DNA from: an uncultured Planctomycetaceae bacterium
GTDB taxonomy: Bacteria; Planctomycetota; Planctomycetia; Pirellulales; Pirellulaceae
Direction: 5' to 3'
Assembly (NCBI GenBank): GCA_937862885.1
Contig: CALMEE010000125.1
Coordinates: 1 to 35,940, forward strand
DNA length: 35,940 nucleotides
The notes under the pieces were generated by a model. It had not been told where the DNA came from, searched no databases, and worked only from the letters and a program-made list of their open reading frames with translations. The translations under genes were made by a program, and so were the position numbers. Shown here in pieces: positions 1 to 7,614 of the stretch (positions are counted from its first letter, which is position 1; the number at the start of each line of letters is the position of its first letter).

Positions 1-119
1 TTTTTTTGCTAGCGTCTACGTTTTTCCTCGGAAAATAAGCCGGACAATCTCCTTGTCCTGCGGATCGTTAGGTTTTTCGCTAAACGACGATCTGTCCCGA
101 AAACCTGGGGCGTTGAACC

Positions 120-140
120 TCCAGCAGCGGAGCTGCTGGA
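120..140. repeat. Perfect short inverted repeat near the left edge
   Basis: TCCAGCAGC (120-128) and GCTGCTGGA (132-140) pair over 9 bases around GGA. It lies about 90 bases beyond the stop of the exonuclease gene. No T-run follows on either strand, so it is a doubtful terminator and may be a scattered palindromic repeat. The rest of 1-227 shows nothing I can support. Confidence 0.5.
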
Positions 141-227
141 AGCCTATGCTACCGGTAAATTATTTTCTGCCGCTCGCCTTAGAACTTCGAAAATTCTAGA
201 TGCTTTTTTGGCTAATAGTGTGGTGGG

Positions 228-1061
228 TTAATCAAATAGGGGTGTGTGTGACCATGGGTTGTCCCATTCTTCCCAGGACTTCAGGTAGTTCGAATATATT
301 GGATGCTCTTGACTTTTTTCGTTAAGCCAAGCTCTTGTTTCTTTGACTCGACTGCGTTCCTCCTCTAAGGTCAATTTCCCCATCATCAACGCTATACGCA
401 AGAAGACAAAATACGTATCCAGGACATCGCAGCGGCAATAGTTGGCGATTTCAGCCAATTCGCCACGGTTGTACATGTCTTGAACCATATGTCCTTCCAC
501 GTCCATCTTGCCGGGTTTACCCAAGATATTCGCCGCAAGATCGAGTCCGCCGGCAAATCGTGTGGCACCAAAATTTGTCAATACATCTTGCAAGTCCAAT
601 TGAGCTTCCAGGTTGTAACGATTGCGCTTTTGTTCCCATGACTTGCCGAGAATATTGAACCAGTTTGAAATGTTGATTCCATAGCGGTACGCCGCCATTT
701 CCAAGACTGGAATATCGAAATTGCGCCCGTTGAAGGTGACCAGCGTTGGCATCTCGTAAGCCAACCACCCACGCCAGAAATGTTCCGTTATGATGTGCGG
801 ACGAAAGTTCGGTTCGTCCAACGCGACCAAGTCGAGCAGACGGAAATCGCTGGAAATTTTAGCGACCACAACGGCAATGGGAATATGATACGTGTACGGG
901 ATAAATTCGCTGCCGTACTTTTCCGTGCGTTCCGCACCATATTTTTCGACCGCTTCTTCGGGAGAAAGTTCTTGGTCCCAATACTTGATCGCATTGACAA
1001 GACGACCGTCAGCAATACTTTCGACATCAAATACGAAATAGCTGACTTCGTTCTCACTCAT
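228..1061 (-). CDS. Predicted 3'-5' exonuclease, PolB exonuclease-like
   Basis: DnaQ/PolB-type exonuclease of the predicted PolB-like 3'-5' exonuclease family (DNA_pol_B_exo2). It is expected to trim DNA 3' ends with two metal ions. Visible motifs are Exo I, FDVES, with its Asp and Glu; Exo II, TFNGRNFDIPVL; and Exo III, YCRCDVLDTYFVFLR, with the final Asp. There is no polymerase domain, so this is the stand-alone form. The frame is open to a GTG at 1097 without a ribosome site. I prefer the internal ATG at 1061 because AAAGAAAG lies 8 bases before it and family members begin a few residues ahead of Exo I. The epimerase-like gene lies upstream on the same strand, about 120 bases away, so co-transcription is possible but the two functions are unrelated. 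The family is certain; the cellular role (repair or other) is inferred. Confidence 0.85.
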   Translation of the reverse strand: MSENEVSYFVFDVESIADGRLVNAIKYWDQELSPEEAVEKYGAERTEKYGSEFIPYTYHIPIAVVVAKISSDFRLLDLVALDEPNFRPHIITEHFWRGWLAYEMPTLVTFNGRNFDIPVLEMAAYRYGINISNWFNILGKSWEQKRNRYNLEAQLDLQDVLTNFGATRFAGGLDLAANILGKPGKMDVEGHMVQDMYNRGELAEIANYCRCDVLDTYFVFLRIALMMGKLTLEEERSRVKETRAWLNEKSQEHPIYSNYLKSWEEWDNPWSHTPLFD

Positions 1062-1178
1062 CGTTGTAACTTTCTTTGCGATTTCGATTTCATCCACATT
1101 GCGGTCATCGATCGATGTTTGGCGGCATCAAATTGGCCCACATTCGTAACAGATGACAAGGTAGCGTAAACGAAATTA

Positions 1179-2144
1179 TTAGGAAACTATGCCAAAACGA
1201 AAAATATCGAGGGGATCGATGAGGAGGGTCGTTTCAGCAGTTACATACGCGCGACCGATGATTGTCGGAATAACGCCACCTGCTGGATGAGGTTCGACAG
1301 AGCCACAGAAAACGGTGTCCAAGATTCCAGCTTGTCTCCAAATTGCTCCAGGCTTTAAAAATCCTGCATCGTATAAGCAAGCCAATTTTGCGCTAGTTCC
1401 CGTTCCGCAGGGTGAGCGGTCATAGGCTTTTCCTGGACACAGAACGAAATTCTTGCAATCCGCTTGCTGTGGATGGTCAGACGGACCGAACAACTCGATG
1501 TGGTCAATCTCAGCTTCCTGCAATCCCGTGATTCCTTGAATCCGTAATGCCTGACGAATTTCCCAGGCGTACGCTGTCAGCTTCTCAAGATTATCGAAAC
1601 AGATTGGTAGGTCGGCTGGCGCGTCGGTCAAAAAAAACCAATTTCCTCCCCATGCGACATCACCCTGCAACGTCGCACGCCCTTGGATTGTTACCTGCAT
1701 ATCGTTGAGGTGCCGAAAACTTCGGACGTTTGTCACACGCACGCTGCCGTCAGCTTCAAGCGAAACGGTGACGACTCCAGCCGGCGTATCAAAGTCATAC
1801 TCCCCTGCCCCGATTCGACCTAAGTGTTGCAGCGTCTGGGCCACGCCAATAGTGCCGTGGATACAACCATTGAGATAGCCCACGTTGTTGAAGAAAATGA
1901 CACCGATCAGACTTGTCGCACGCTCCGGTTGACAGAGTAGCGCACCCACAACGGCGTCATGTCCTCGTGGCTCGCACACCGTAGCTGTACGAACCCAGTC
2001 CAATTCTGCCTGCATGAAAGCCCGTTTTTCCAGCAGTGTTTTGCCATTGGGTTCGGGAACGCCAGAGACGACGACTCGCGTCGGTTCTCCAGCTGTGTGT
2101 GAATCGATTGCATGGAGGCTCGTTAACTCGTTTGACCAGTTCAT
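1179..2144 (-). CDS. Proline racemase family protein (4-hydroxyproline epimerase-like)
   Basis: Member of the PLP-independent proline racemase / 4-hydroxyproline 2-epimerase / trans-3-hydroxyproline dehydratase family, 321 residues, a normal length. N-terminal IDSHTAGEPTRVV and EPRGHDAVVGAL are family signatures. The first catalytic Cys is Cys94 in NGCIHGTIG, where most members read MCGHGTIG. The second is Cys246 in DRSPCGTGTSAKLA. Both acid/base cysteines are present, which favours racemase or epimerase activity over the dehydratase branch, where the first position is usually Ser or Thr. The MCGHG to GCIHG change could alter the substrate. The enzyme is cytosolic and would act in hydroxyproline or proline use. 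No transporter or dehydrogenase of that pathway is adjacent, so the substrate is not fixed by context. The ATG at 2144 has no clear ribosome site. Confidence 0.85.
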   Translation of the reverse strand: MNWSNELTSLHAIDSHTAGEPTRVVVSGVPEPNGKTLLEKRAFMQAELDWVRTATVCEPRGHDAVVGALLCQPERATSLIGVIFFNNVGYLNGCIHGTIGVAQTLQHLGRIGAGEYDFDTPAGVVTVSLEADGSVRVTNVRSFRHLNDMQVTIQGRATLQGDVAWGGNWFFLTDAPADLPICFDNLEKLTAYAWEIRQALRIQGITGLQEAEIDHIELFGPSDHPQQADCKNFVLCPGKAYDRSPCGTGTSAKLACLYDAGFLKPGAIWRQAGILDTVFCGSVEPHPAGGVIPTIIGRAYVTAETTLLIDPLDIFRFGIVS

Positions 2145-2429
2145 AGGGGTAATGATCGCATGCGCCGTTCGTCTGACTGGTGCTGTGGCACAATCATTTC
2201 AAAAACGAAATGGCCGGCTGACTGAAAAAACACACGTGAGCAGCTCCCCGGAATGCGCTACAAGCCTAGTCAGATCCAAGGCAGCCTTGAAACGCTGAAC
2301 GGAAACCGTCTGTACGGGCAAGAGACGGGTTTGTAGCCACCAATCCTACATGGTCAGAGAGTCTTTTCGCTCAGTATTATCGCATTTATAACCGACGACA
2401 TGGAATGGAACAAGCGAAACGTCCATGCG

Positions 2430-3758
2430 TTAGCGAACAATACATTTGAAGCGGATGATGCCACCTTTACCAATGTCCAGTGGATTGGTGATCTCCCAGC
2501 GTAAGCTGGAAGATCCGGCGTCATTCGGTTCGACAATCAACTCGGCATCCAAGGAACACTGCCCAGACCCGCCAACGTACTGCAACCGCCCGGTAAGATT
2601 ATCGACAATCGTCACATTACCGATTACTTGGTTGCCGACATTGTCGAAGCGCAAAGTGAACTCAAGTTCTTCCCCTACTTCGGCGGCCATTTTGTTGGCG
2701 ATCTTTACCAACTGCAATGTTGGTTGATCGAACTGGTTCTTAACGGAAATTTGCTCGGCGAAGGTAATAACTGATTTGCCTTCTATCAAGCGCAGACTGG
2801 AGACGGTTGAAAGCACCTCCAAATCTCCACTCCAATTTGCTGCACGTTGAATTCCTTCGGCCAGACGAGCCTTCTCATTGTTTGAAAACTCTCCGTAGCG
2901 AATATAGGCCAGGTCCTCAAAAGGTCGGAATTTATTATCAAAAACACCGAGGTGGAGAATGTTGTCGGCAGTAACTCCGCGTGTTTGATTGCGGAAGGCA
3001 TTTGCCGACGTTGCCAATCGATTGCGTTGCAGTTGTTCATTTTGCTTCGTCGTCGATGAGAATTCTTTGCTATCGGCTCTTCCCAAAATCATGTTGTCAT
3101 CGATTCTCGCCATTTGCAAATTGCTATGCGTATCCACCAGATTCGTGATCTTGCGAACCGCTCGAAAGCGTGGAGCATAGATCCCCACGCGATTGCTGGG
3201 TTGAATCAGCCGCTTGCCGCTAAGCGTATCAAAGTGGGCAATTGTATCTTCAGTATCCAGGCCATTGATTCGCCATTCCGCATCGACCTGGACACGTAAT
3301 CCTCGGTCGCCGCCATCGATCAAGTACTCGTCTCGCCAAGGCATCAACGGATCATCGAGCGAACGTTCCGGTAAGACATCGCTTGGCGAGAGCATTGGCG
3401 CTGGCACAACATAACAATCGTCTTGCCGATTGGGTGCCGCAACGGCACGGTTGACTTCAGCCGGCATTAACTGACGAGGGATCGAACGCTTGCTTGTGCC
3501 AGCAGTTTCGGTCTCTAAAAACTCAACCATATCCAGATGTGGTCGGTTAGCCAGCCTGGCAGAAGTTGTTGAACCAGCGGTTGGCGAACTACGATCGCCG
3601 ACTCTCTGAGCATCGCCCAGTACGACAGTGGAACTGCTTGATTGTTGCTGAGCTGCCAAATCTTCGGATGAAGAATAGCTGAGTATGAAGAGACCAAGGA
3701 TGATTGCTGCGGTGAATATGCGATTCATGATGACTGGCTTTGCAAAAGTTTTGTGCAT
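2430..3758 (-). CDS. Secreted DUF11-domain protein
   Basis: Exported protein of 442 residues. An uncleaved or cleaved signal segment (FTAAIILGLFILSYSSS) sits near the N-terminus. The middle is low-complexity and unrecognised. The last hundred residues, from about QPTLQLVKIANK to the end, form a DUF11 / conserved-repeat beta-sandwich, with the typical run ELEFTLRFDNVGNQVIGNVTIVDNL and the ending GKGGIIRFKCIVR. Such domains are common in bacterial surface proteins and in planctomycete cell-wall or envelope proteins. An alternative start is the ATG at 3728 (MNRIF), which gives a more typical signal peptide; neither start has a strong ribosome site. It is the last of three consecutive envelope genes on this strand. 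Function is unknown; a structural surface role is an inference. Confidence 0.75.
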   Translation of the reverse strand: MHKTFAKPVIMNRIFTAAIILGLFILSYSSSEDLAAQQQSSSSTVVLGDAQRVGDRSSPTAGSTTSARLANRPHLDMVEFLETETAGTSKRSIPRQLMPAEVNRAVAAPNRQDDCYVVPAPMLSPSDVLPERSLDDPLMPWRDEYLIDGGDRGLRVQVDAEWRINGLDTEDTIAHFDTLSGKRLIQPSNRVGIYAPRFRAVRKITNLVDTHSNLQMARIDDNMILGRADSKEFSSTTKQNEQLQRNRLATSANAFRNQTRGVTADNILHLGVFDNKFRPFEDLAYIRYGEFSNNEKARLAEGIQRAANWSGDLEVLSTVSSLRLIEGKSVITFAEQISVKNQFDQPTLQLVKIANKMAAEVGEELEFTLRFDNVGNQVIGNVTIVDNLTGRLQYVGGSGQCSLDAELIVEPNDAGSSSLRWEITNPLDIGKGGIIRFKCIVR

Positions 3759-3839
3759 CGTACGTAATATTTCTGTTCGGTCTCTGTCGGGGTCAAGTGT
3801 GTTTCAGGAGCCTAGCGAATTACATCGACGGCCGTAGAT

Positions 3840-4583
3840 CTATCGGTTAAAGTCTTGCAGGGTTACAGGTTCGGTCGATCGGCGACCCTCTCGATACTGC
3901 GTTGCAAATTGTTGAAAGAATTGCACGGGTGGGCCACCGAATGCAAACTCGTTGATATCCAGATTGTCAGGAGTAATCGCGCCGCCGCGAACGATTGCCA
4001 TCGGCCGCCCCAATTGTTGAGCGACATGCAATGGATCTCGGGCAGGTCCGACGTCGAAATACGGTTGCAGATCGCGCTCTTGTTGTTCTGGGACGGCGAA
4101 GTCTGGGTCTTCCAGGTAGACGACTCTGGTTACAATCGCACCGTTAGCGGCCGTTACTAGATCTTCTTCATCCAGATGCACTTCGACCGGGAATTTTAAT
4201 TCCAAGCCAGCGGGAGGATACATCCGGTTGATAACCTCGACAGAAGGAAAGACCTCCATGCCAGGCTTGCCCGGGATGTTGGTTACCTTGATTCGATAAA
4301 CGCTTCCGACGAACATGCCGACAACCACGTCATTTGATCCCAGGTCGTGAAATGCACCGCCGTCGAATACGCTGATACTTGCTCCGCCGGGAGCCAAAAG
4401 GCGTACAGGCTGCGCGTAGCCGCGCATTTCGGCGCGTCGCATCAGCTGCATGTGACCAATTTGACCCGGTGGCATGGTTGACTCGTAGATGCTGTTGCCG
4501 GTCATTTGGGCGTTGGCGGTAGCATGGGGGAATAGCACAAAGCAAAGCCATGCGATCGTTAGTCCAAAAATCAACTTTGCCAT
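3840..4583 (-). CDS. Secreted protein, paralogue of the next gene upstream
   Basis: Protein of 247 residues with a signal peptide (KLIFGLTIAWLCFVLFP, then ATANAQ). The frame opens at 4610, but GAGAGG stands 7 bases before the ATG at 4583, so that start was chosen. The core aligns by eye with the lipoprotein at 4779-5906: GMFVGSVYRIKVTNIPGKPG matches GGLYRLKLTNIGGREG, then MEVFPSVEV matches IELYPTLEV, KFPVEVHLDEEDL matches AIPIQFTEEDF, IVTRVVYLEDPDF matches FVTKVIYVPAPEF, and RPMAIVRGG matches SILAIIRMG. The two are therefore tandem duplicates that have diverged. This copy lacks the lipobox and the C-terminal cysteine cluster. I do not know a function for the family; the beta-rich core and export suggest an envelope or surface component. 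Confidence 0.75.
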   Translation of the reverse strand: MAKLIFGLTIAWLCFVLFPHATANAQMTGNSIYESTMPPGQIGHMQLMRRAEMRGYAQPVRLLAPGGASISVFDGGAFHDLGSNDVVVGMFVGSVYRIKVTNIPGKPGMEVFPSVEVINRMYPPAGLELKFPVEVHLDEEDLVTAANGAIVTRVVYLEDPDFAVPEQQERDLQPYFDVGPARDPLHVAQQLGRPMAIVRGGAITPDNLDINEFAFGGPPVQFFQQFATQYREGRRSTEPVTLQDFNR

Positions 4584-4703
4584 AAAGCGACCTCTCGTTT
4601 TTTCTAACAAACCTGCGCCGATCAGTGTCGCTGCTTCAGAGTAGGTTTAGTTGCTTGCGGGTTTGCCGGTAAGCGACGTTCTCCAGCAAGATGACTTACT
4701 GTT

Positions 4704-4740
4704 TCAAAAAGAGCCGCGACGGAACGCCCGGCGCGGCTCT
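4704..4740 (-). terminator. Intrinsic terminator behind the 4779-5906 lipoprotein gene
   Basis: Read on the minus strand, AGAGCCGCG and CGCGGCTCT pair perfectly over 9 bases (4732-4740 with 4710-4718) around a 13-base loop and run straight into a stretch of Ts (4705-4710). It lies about 40 bases after the stop of the lipoprotein gene and before the next gene on the strand. The lipoprotein is therefore probably transcribed alone and its paralogue at 3840 has its own promoter. Confidence 0.8.
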
Positions 4741-4778
4741 GTTGGATGTTCATGCTTTAATGAAGTCCGCGGCATCGC

Positions 4779-5906
4779 TTAACGGCATCGTCGGCATCCA
4801 AAGCCACCACAGTCCGGGCAGTTGTGAGGAACGTTGCCATGGACCATATCAGCTGGTGGCTGTTGGTTCGAATGTGGTGGGCGAATCGTGTGTTCCCGCA
4901 CCAAAATCGTGTCAGCCGGTCGTGGATAGGTCAGGCCTGGCTTTTGTTTCACATGCACATTGACGTTAGGTGTCGGTCCTGGTATCGCGTGTGCTGTGTG
5001 ATTATGGATTCCGTAGTGCTGCAATCCAGCAGGGCCACCTAATGGAACGTGTGGCGGTCCAGGGAGTCCGATGGAAGTTCCCGTGTACGGCATGCCGTAG
5101 GATGGGCCACTGACACCCGAGATATATTGGGATGGATTGATATACCCACCTGCTCCACCAAAACCGGCCATAGCGGTGTCACCTTGATAGGCACCTGGTA
5201 AACCCAAGTCTTTGTTACCCATGCGGATGATCGCCAAGATCGAACCGCGTCGGTCTGCTTCCACGATCGGGTCAACGCCCGGATCCAGTCGCGTGCTGAC
5301 CAAGGTATCGATGCCTGCCAATGCCAACTCTTGGAACTCAGGAGCCGGAACATAGATCACCTTTGTTACAAAGTTGCCGGCCAACACTTGATCAAAATCT
5401 TCTTCCGTGAATTGGATCGGAATCGCAGCATGAGCTAAGTAGGCTGCCGTGCGTGGCGAACCAGGCGCGACTTCCAAAGTCGGATAAAGCTCGATGCCTT
5501 CACGTCCGCCGATGTTGGTGAGTTTCAAGCGGTATAAGCCACCTTGTTGGAAATTCTGTCGACCTGGAACAACCAGTGGAGCCGAATCGAAGGCACCAAC
5601 TTGAGAAACATCCCAATTGACATACATGCGAACTGGTTTATCGAACAAGATTTGCACCGAGGATTGAGCTGGTGTTCCGTAGGCCGGACCTGCGTAACCC
5701 ATGCCGCCACCCATTGGACCGCCAGGGCTCATCGCCGCGATCACCCCTGGACCGGGACCGCCAACACCGGGACCCGGCTCGTGAAGCATTTGCGCCGGTG
5801 GCAAATTGTGAGAAACGGGCAAGCCAGACCGGACTGCTGGCACTTGGCACCCGACCATCCCCGCAACGGCGATAAGCAACGCTGCAGTTGAAAAGTGTGC
5901 GTACAT
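4779..5906 (-). CDS. Lipoprotein with C-terminal four-cysteine cluster
   Basis: Protein of 375 residues. The N-terminus (STAALLIAVAGMVGC) is a lipoprotein signal with Cys20 as the likely lipidated residue. A Gly/Pro-rich stretch follows (about residues 45-80), then the core shared with the paralogue at 3840-4583 (about residues 85-235), then a second Gly/Pro/Tyr-rich stretch, and a His- and Pro-rich tail ending CPDCGGFGCRRCR. That tail has Cys363-x2-Cys366-x4-Cys371-x2-Cys374, a metal-knuckle pattern like a half DnaJ-type zinc site, which is unusual on an exported protein. AGGGGGG precedes the ATG at 5906 by 4 bases. An intrinsic terminator follows the gene. The function is unknown; the low-complexity flanks suggest an envelope-linked surface protein. 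Confidence 0.75.
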   Translation of the reverse strand: MYAHFSTAALLIAVAGMVGCQVPAVRSGLPVSHNLPPAQMLHEPGPGVGGPGPGVIAAMSPGGPMGGGMGYAGPAYGTPAQSSVQILFDKPVRMYVNWDVSQVGAFDSAPLVVPGRQNFQQGGLYRLKLTNIGGREGIELYPTLEVAPGSPRTAAYLAHAAIPIQFTEEDFDQVLAGNFVTKVIYVPAPEFQELALAGIDTLVSTRLDPGVDPIVEADRRGSILAIIRMGNKDLGLPGAYQGDTAMAGFGGAGGYINPSQYISGVSGPSYGMPYTGTSIGLPGPPHVPLGGPAGLQHYGIHNHTAHAIPGPTPNVNVHVKQKPGLTYPRPADTILVREHTIRPPHSNQQPPADMVHGNVPHNCPDCGGFGCRRCR

Positions 5907-6193
5907 GGTTCCCCCCTAACGCTGTGCTTTGTTTTCGACCTCAATCAAAAACGTATTTGGGTCATGAATCTAAAAACGAACTGTTTGGTTGATCAATTGA
6001 CGTGGACCCGATTATCCTTTGCTCCTAAAATGCAGTTTCGACATGAGGCGAACCAATATTGGCTCTCGTTCACGCAAATGCTGCACCAACACAAACATGC
6101 CAGCCAACTCACACAACTTGCGCGCTGGAAGGCTAACTTCTATGTTCGGCGCGTCAAAACAGATTTCTTTGGAAAAATCCGCATAACCTGCAC

Positions 6194-7339
6194 ATGATTC
6201 GAAAATTCTTGATACCGATCGGATTGTTGGCGGTCGCATTGATAGCATTTGCTTACGCAGAGCAATTGTCGTTGAGCGAATCTGATAGCACGAATCCACA
6301 ATCGCCCAGCCATCATCAACTCGCGCAGCCATTTCCGCCTACGTACAACGCCGCAGCAATAGGAAATAACCCACAACGATCTTCATCAACCGTCCCAACC
6401 GTCCTTGCTAGCCATCCGCCATCGATTAAGAAAGGCGATCAAGTCTCTCGGCAAACTTATGAGCAAACCGCCGTAATTAGCGTCTCGGCGGAAGATGCTG
6501 AGGATATTCCTCAAACGCCGTCTGACGCACCTACATCGCCGCCACTCAAGGGTACGCGGCTTCAGTCAACGCCGGTTGGAGACGTTAATCGGTTGCTGAT
6601 GCAAGCAGCGCGGGCGCTGGAAAACAATACGGCTATCCAGGCGAATCTGCGATATCGAATCAACTTGTTTGACCAAAAACTCAACGGACCCGGGTTCTAC
6701 GTTCAACAAGGCTCCGGCAGCGGTCGCTGGAGAATGGAGTTGCATGGTAGCTCACCCCAATCAAAATTTCGTCTAGCACACCTTTCTGATGGGCGGTTCT
6801 ACTATCGTTTTCATGAAGTCAATGGCCAATCCGAACTCGCGTTTGTCGATACGTTTCGGCTAGATCGCAATTCAAGCGACCAGCCCAAGAGTGAACTTTC
6901 CGAATGGACTAGCCCTTGGTCACATCTGGGAGGTTTGCCAGCTACACTAAAGCATTTGGCCATTCATTTTGTATTCGAACCGGTGCGATCCGAGACGATA
7001 GACGATCGAAGCGTTTACTACGTACAAGGTCGCCTAGACGAAAATGCATTGGCCAAGCATAGCATTCACGAATCAAACACGCCTACTGTTCTTTCTGAGC
7101 GCATGCCACAACGCGTTGAACTGTGGCTTGGTCAGGAAGACGATGATTTTGTACTCTTCCCATACCGAATGGTTTTTCACGCCAGCCCAGTTGAAGGAAA
7201 ACAAACGCTTCGCTCGATAATCCAACTCGATTTCTTCAATCTCAAACAGCTAAAAGCAGTAAACCCTGCGCTGTTCACCGTTGACACCCCTTCCACCGGA
7301 TCGACCGATTTGACCTCGTTTTACCCAGGGATTCGATAA
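6194..7339 (+). CDS. Secreted LolA-like protein of unknown function
   Basis: Protein of 381 residues with an N-terminal signal or membrane anchor (FLIPIGLLAVALIAFAYA). A Ser/Pro/Thr-rich linker follows to about residue 125, then a globular domain from VNRLLMQAARALENN. The domain order (helix, then many strands such as ANLRYRINLFDQKLNG, GRWRMELHG, HLSDGRFYYRF, QRVELWLG, FPYRMVFHA, SIIQLDFFNL, ending NPALFTVDTP) resembles the LolA/LolB-like fold seen in many planctomycete secreted proteins. I infer the fold from this pattern only. No cysteine-based lipobox is visible. It is divergent from the lipoprotein at 4779-5906, with about 290 bases between them. The ATG at 6194 has no clear ribosome site. 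Substrate and partner are unknown. Confidence 0.7.
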   Translation: MIRKFLIPIGLLAVALIAFAYAEQLSLSESDSTNPQSPSHHQLAQPFPPTYNAAAIGNNPQRSSSTVPTVLASHPPSIKKGDQVSRQTYEQTAVISVSAEDAEDIPQTPSDAPTSPPLKGTRLQSTPVGDVNRLLMQAARALENNTAIQANLRYRINLFDQKLNGPGFYVQQGSGSGRWRMELHGSSPQSKFRLAHLSDGRFYYRFHEVNGQSELAFVDTFRLDRNSSDQPKSELSEWTSPWSHLGGLPATLKHLAIHFVFEPVRSETIDDRSVYYVQGRLDENALAKHSIHESNTPTVLSERMPQRVELWLGQEDDDFVLFPYRMVFHASPVEGKQTLRSIIQLDFFNLKQLKAVNPALFTVDTPSTGSTDLTSFYPGIR

Positions 7340-7353
7340 GGAAGGCCTGTGTG

Positions 7354-7374
7354 GAATTCACGTCTTCGTGATTC
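7354..7374 (+). terminator. Weak hairpin after the LolA-like gene
   Basis: GAA-T-TCACG and CGTGATTC form an 8-pair stem with one bulged T and a TCTT loop, 15 bases after the stop codon at 7339. There is no run of Ts behind it, so it may only be an RNA-stabilising hairpin or a Rho-assisted end. Confidence 0.3.
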
Positions 7375-7614
7375 TTAGAGCGAATTGCCAACGACGCTTT
7401 TGCCAATAACCACGGCAATTATTTTTCATGACCTAAGTGATGTATTTGGCAACCATTGCGCGCGCAGGGGCAATTCAGAAGTTGGGGCGTAGTTGCGTAA
7501 AGATTCAGCCTCAAAAAGAATCTTGTTGACGCATGATCTCAACATGAAAGATAGTCAAAGATATCGCGTGCTTGACCTGAACAAGAACACAGGACAATGT
7601 GCGATTGGATAAGA

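Noticed and set aside
2..199. Plus-strand open frame entering from the left edge
   Set aside because: It crosses the 120-140 inverted repeat, has no recognisable domain, and only about 65 codons are visible.
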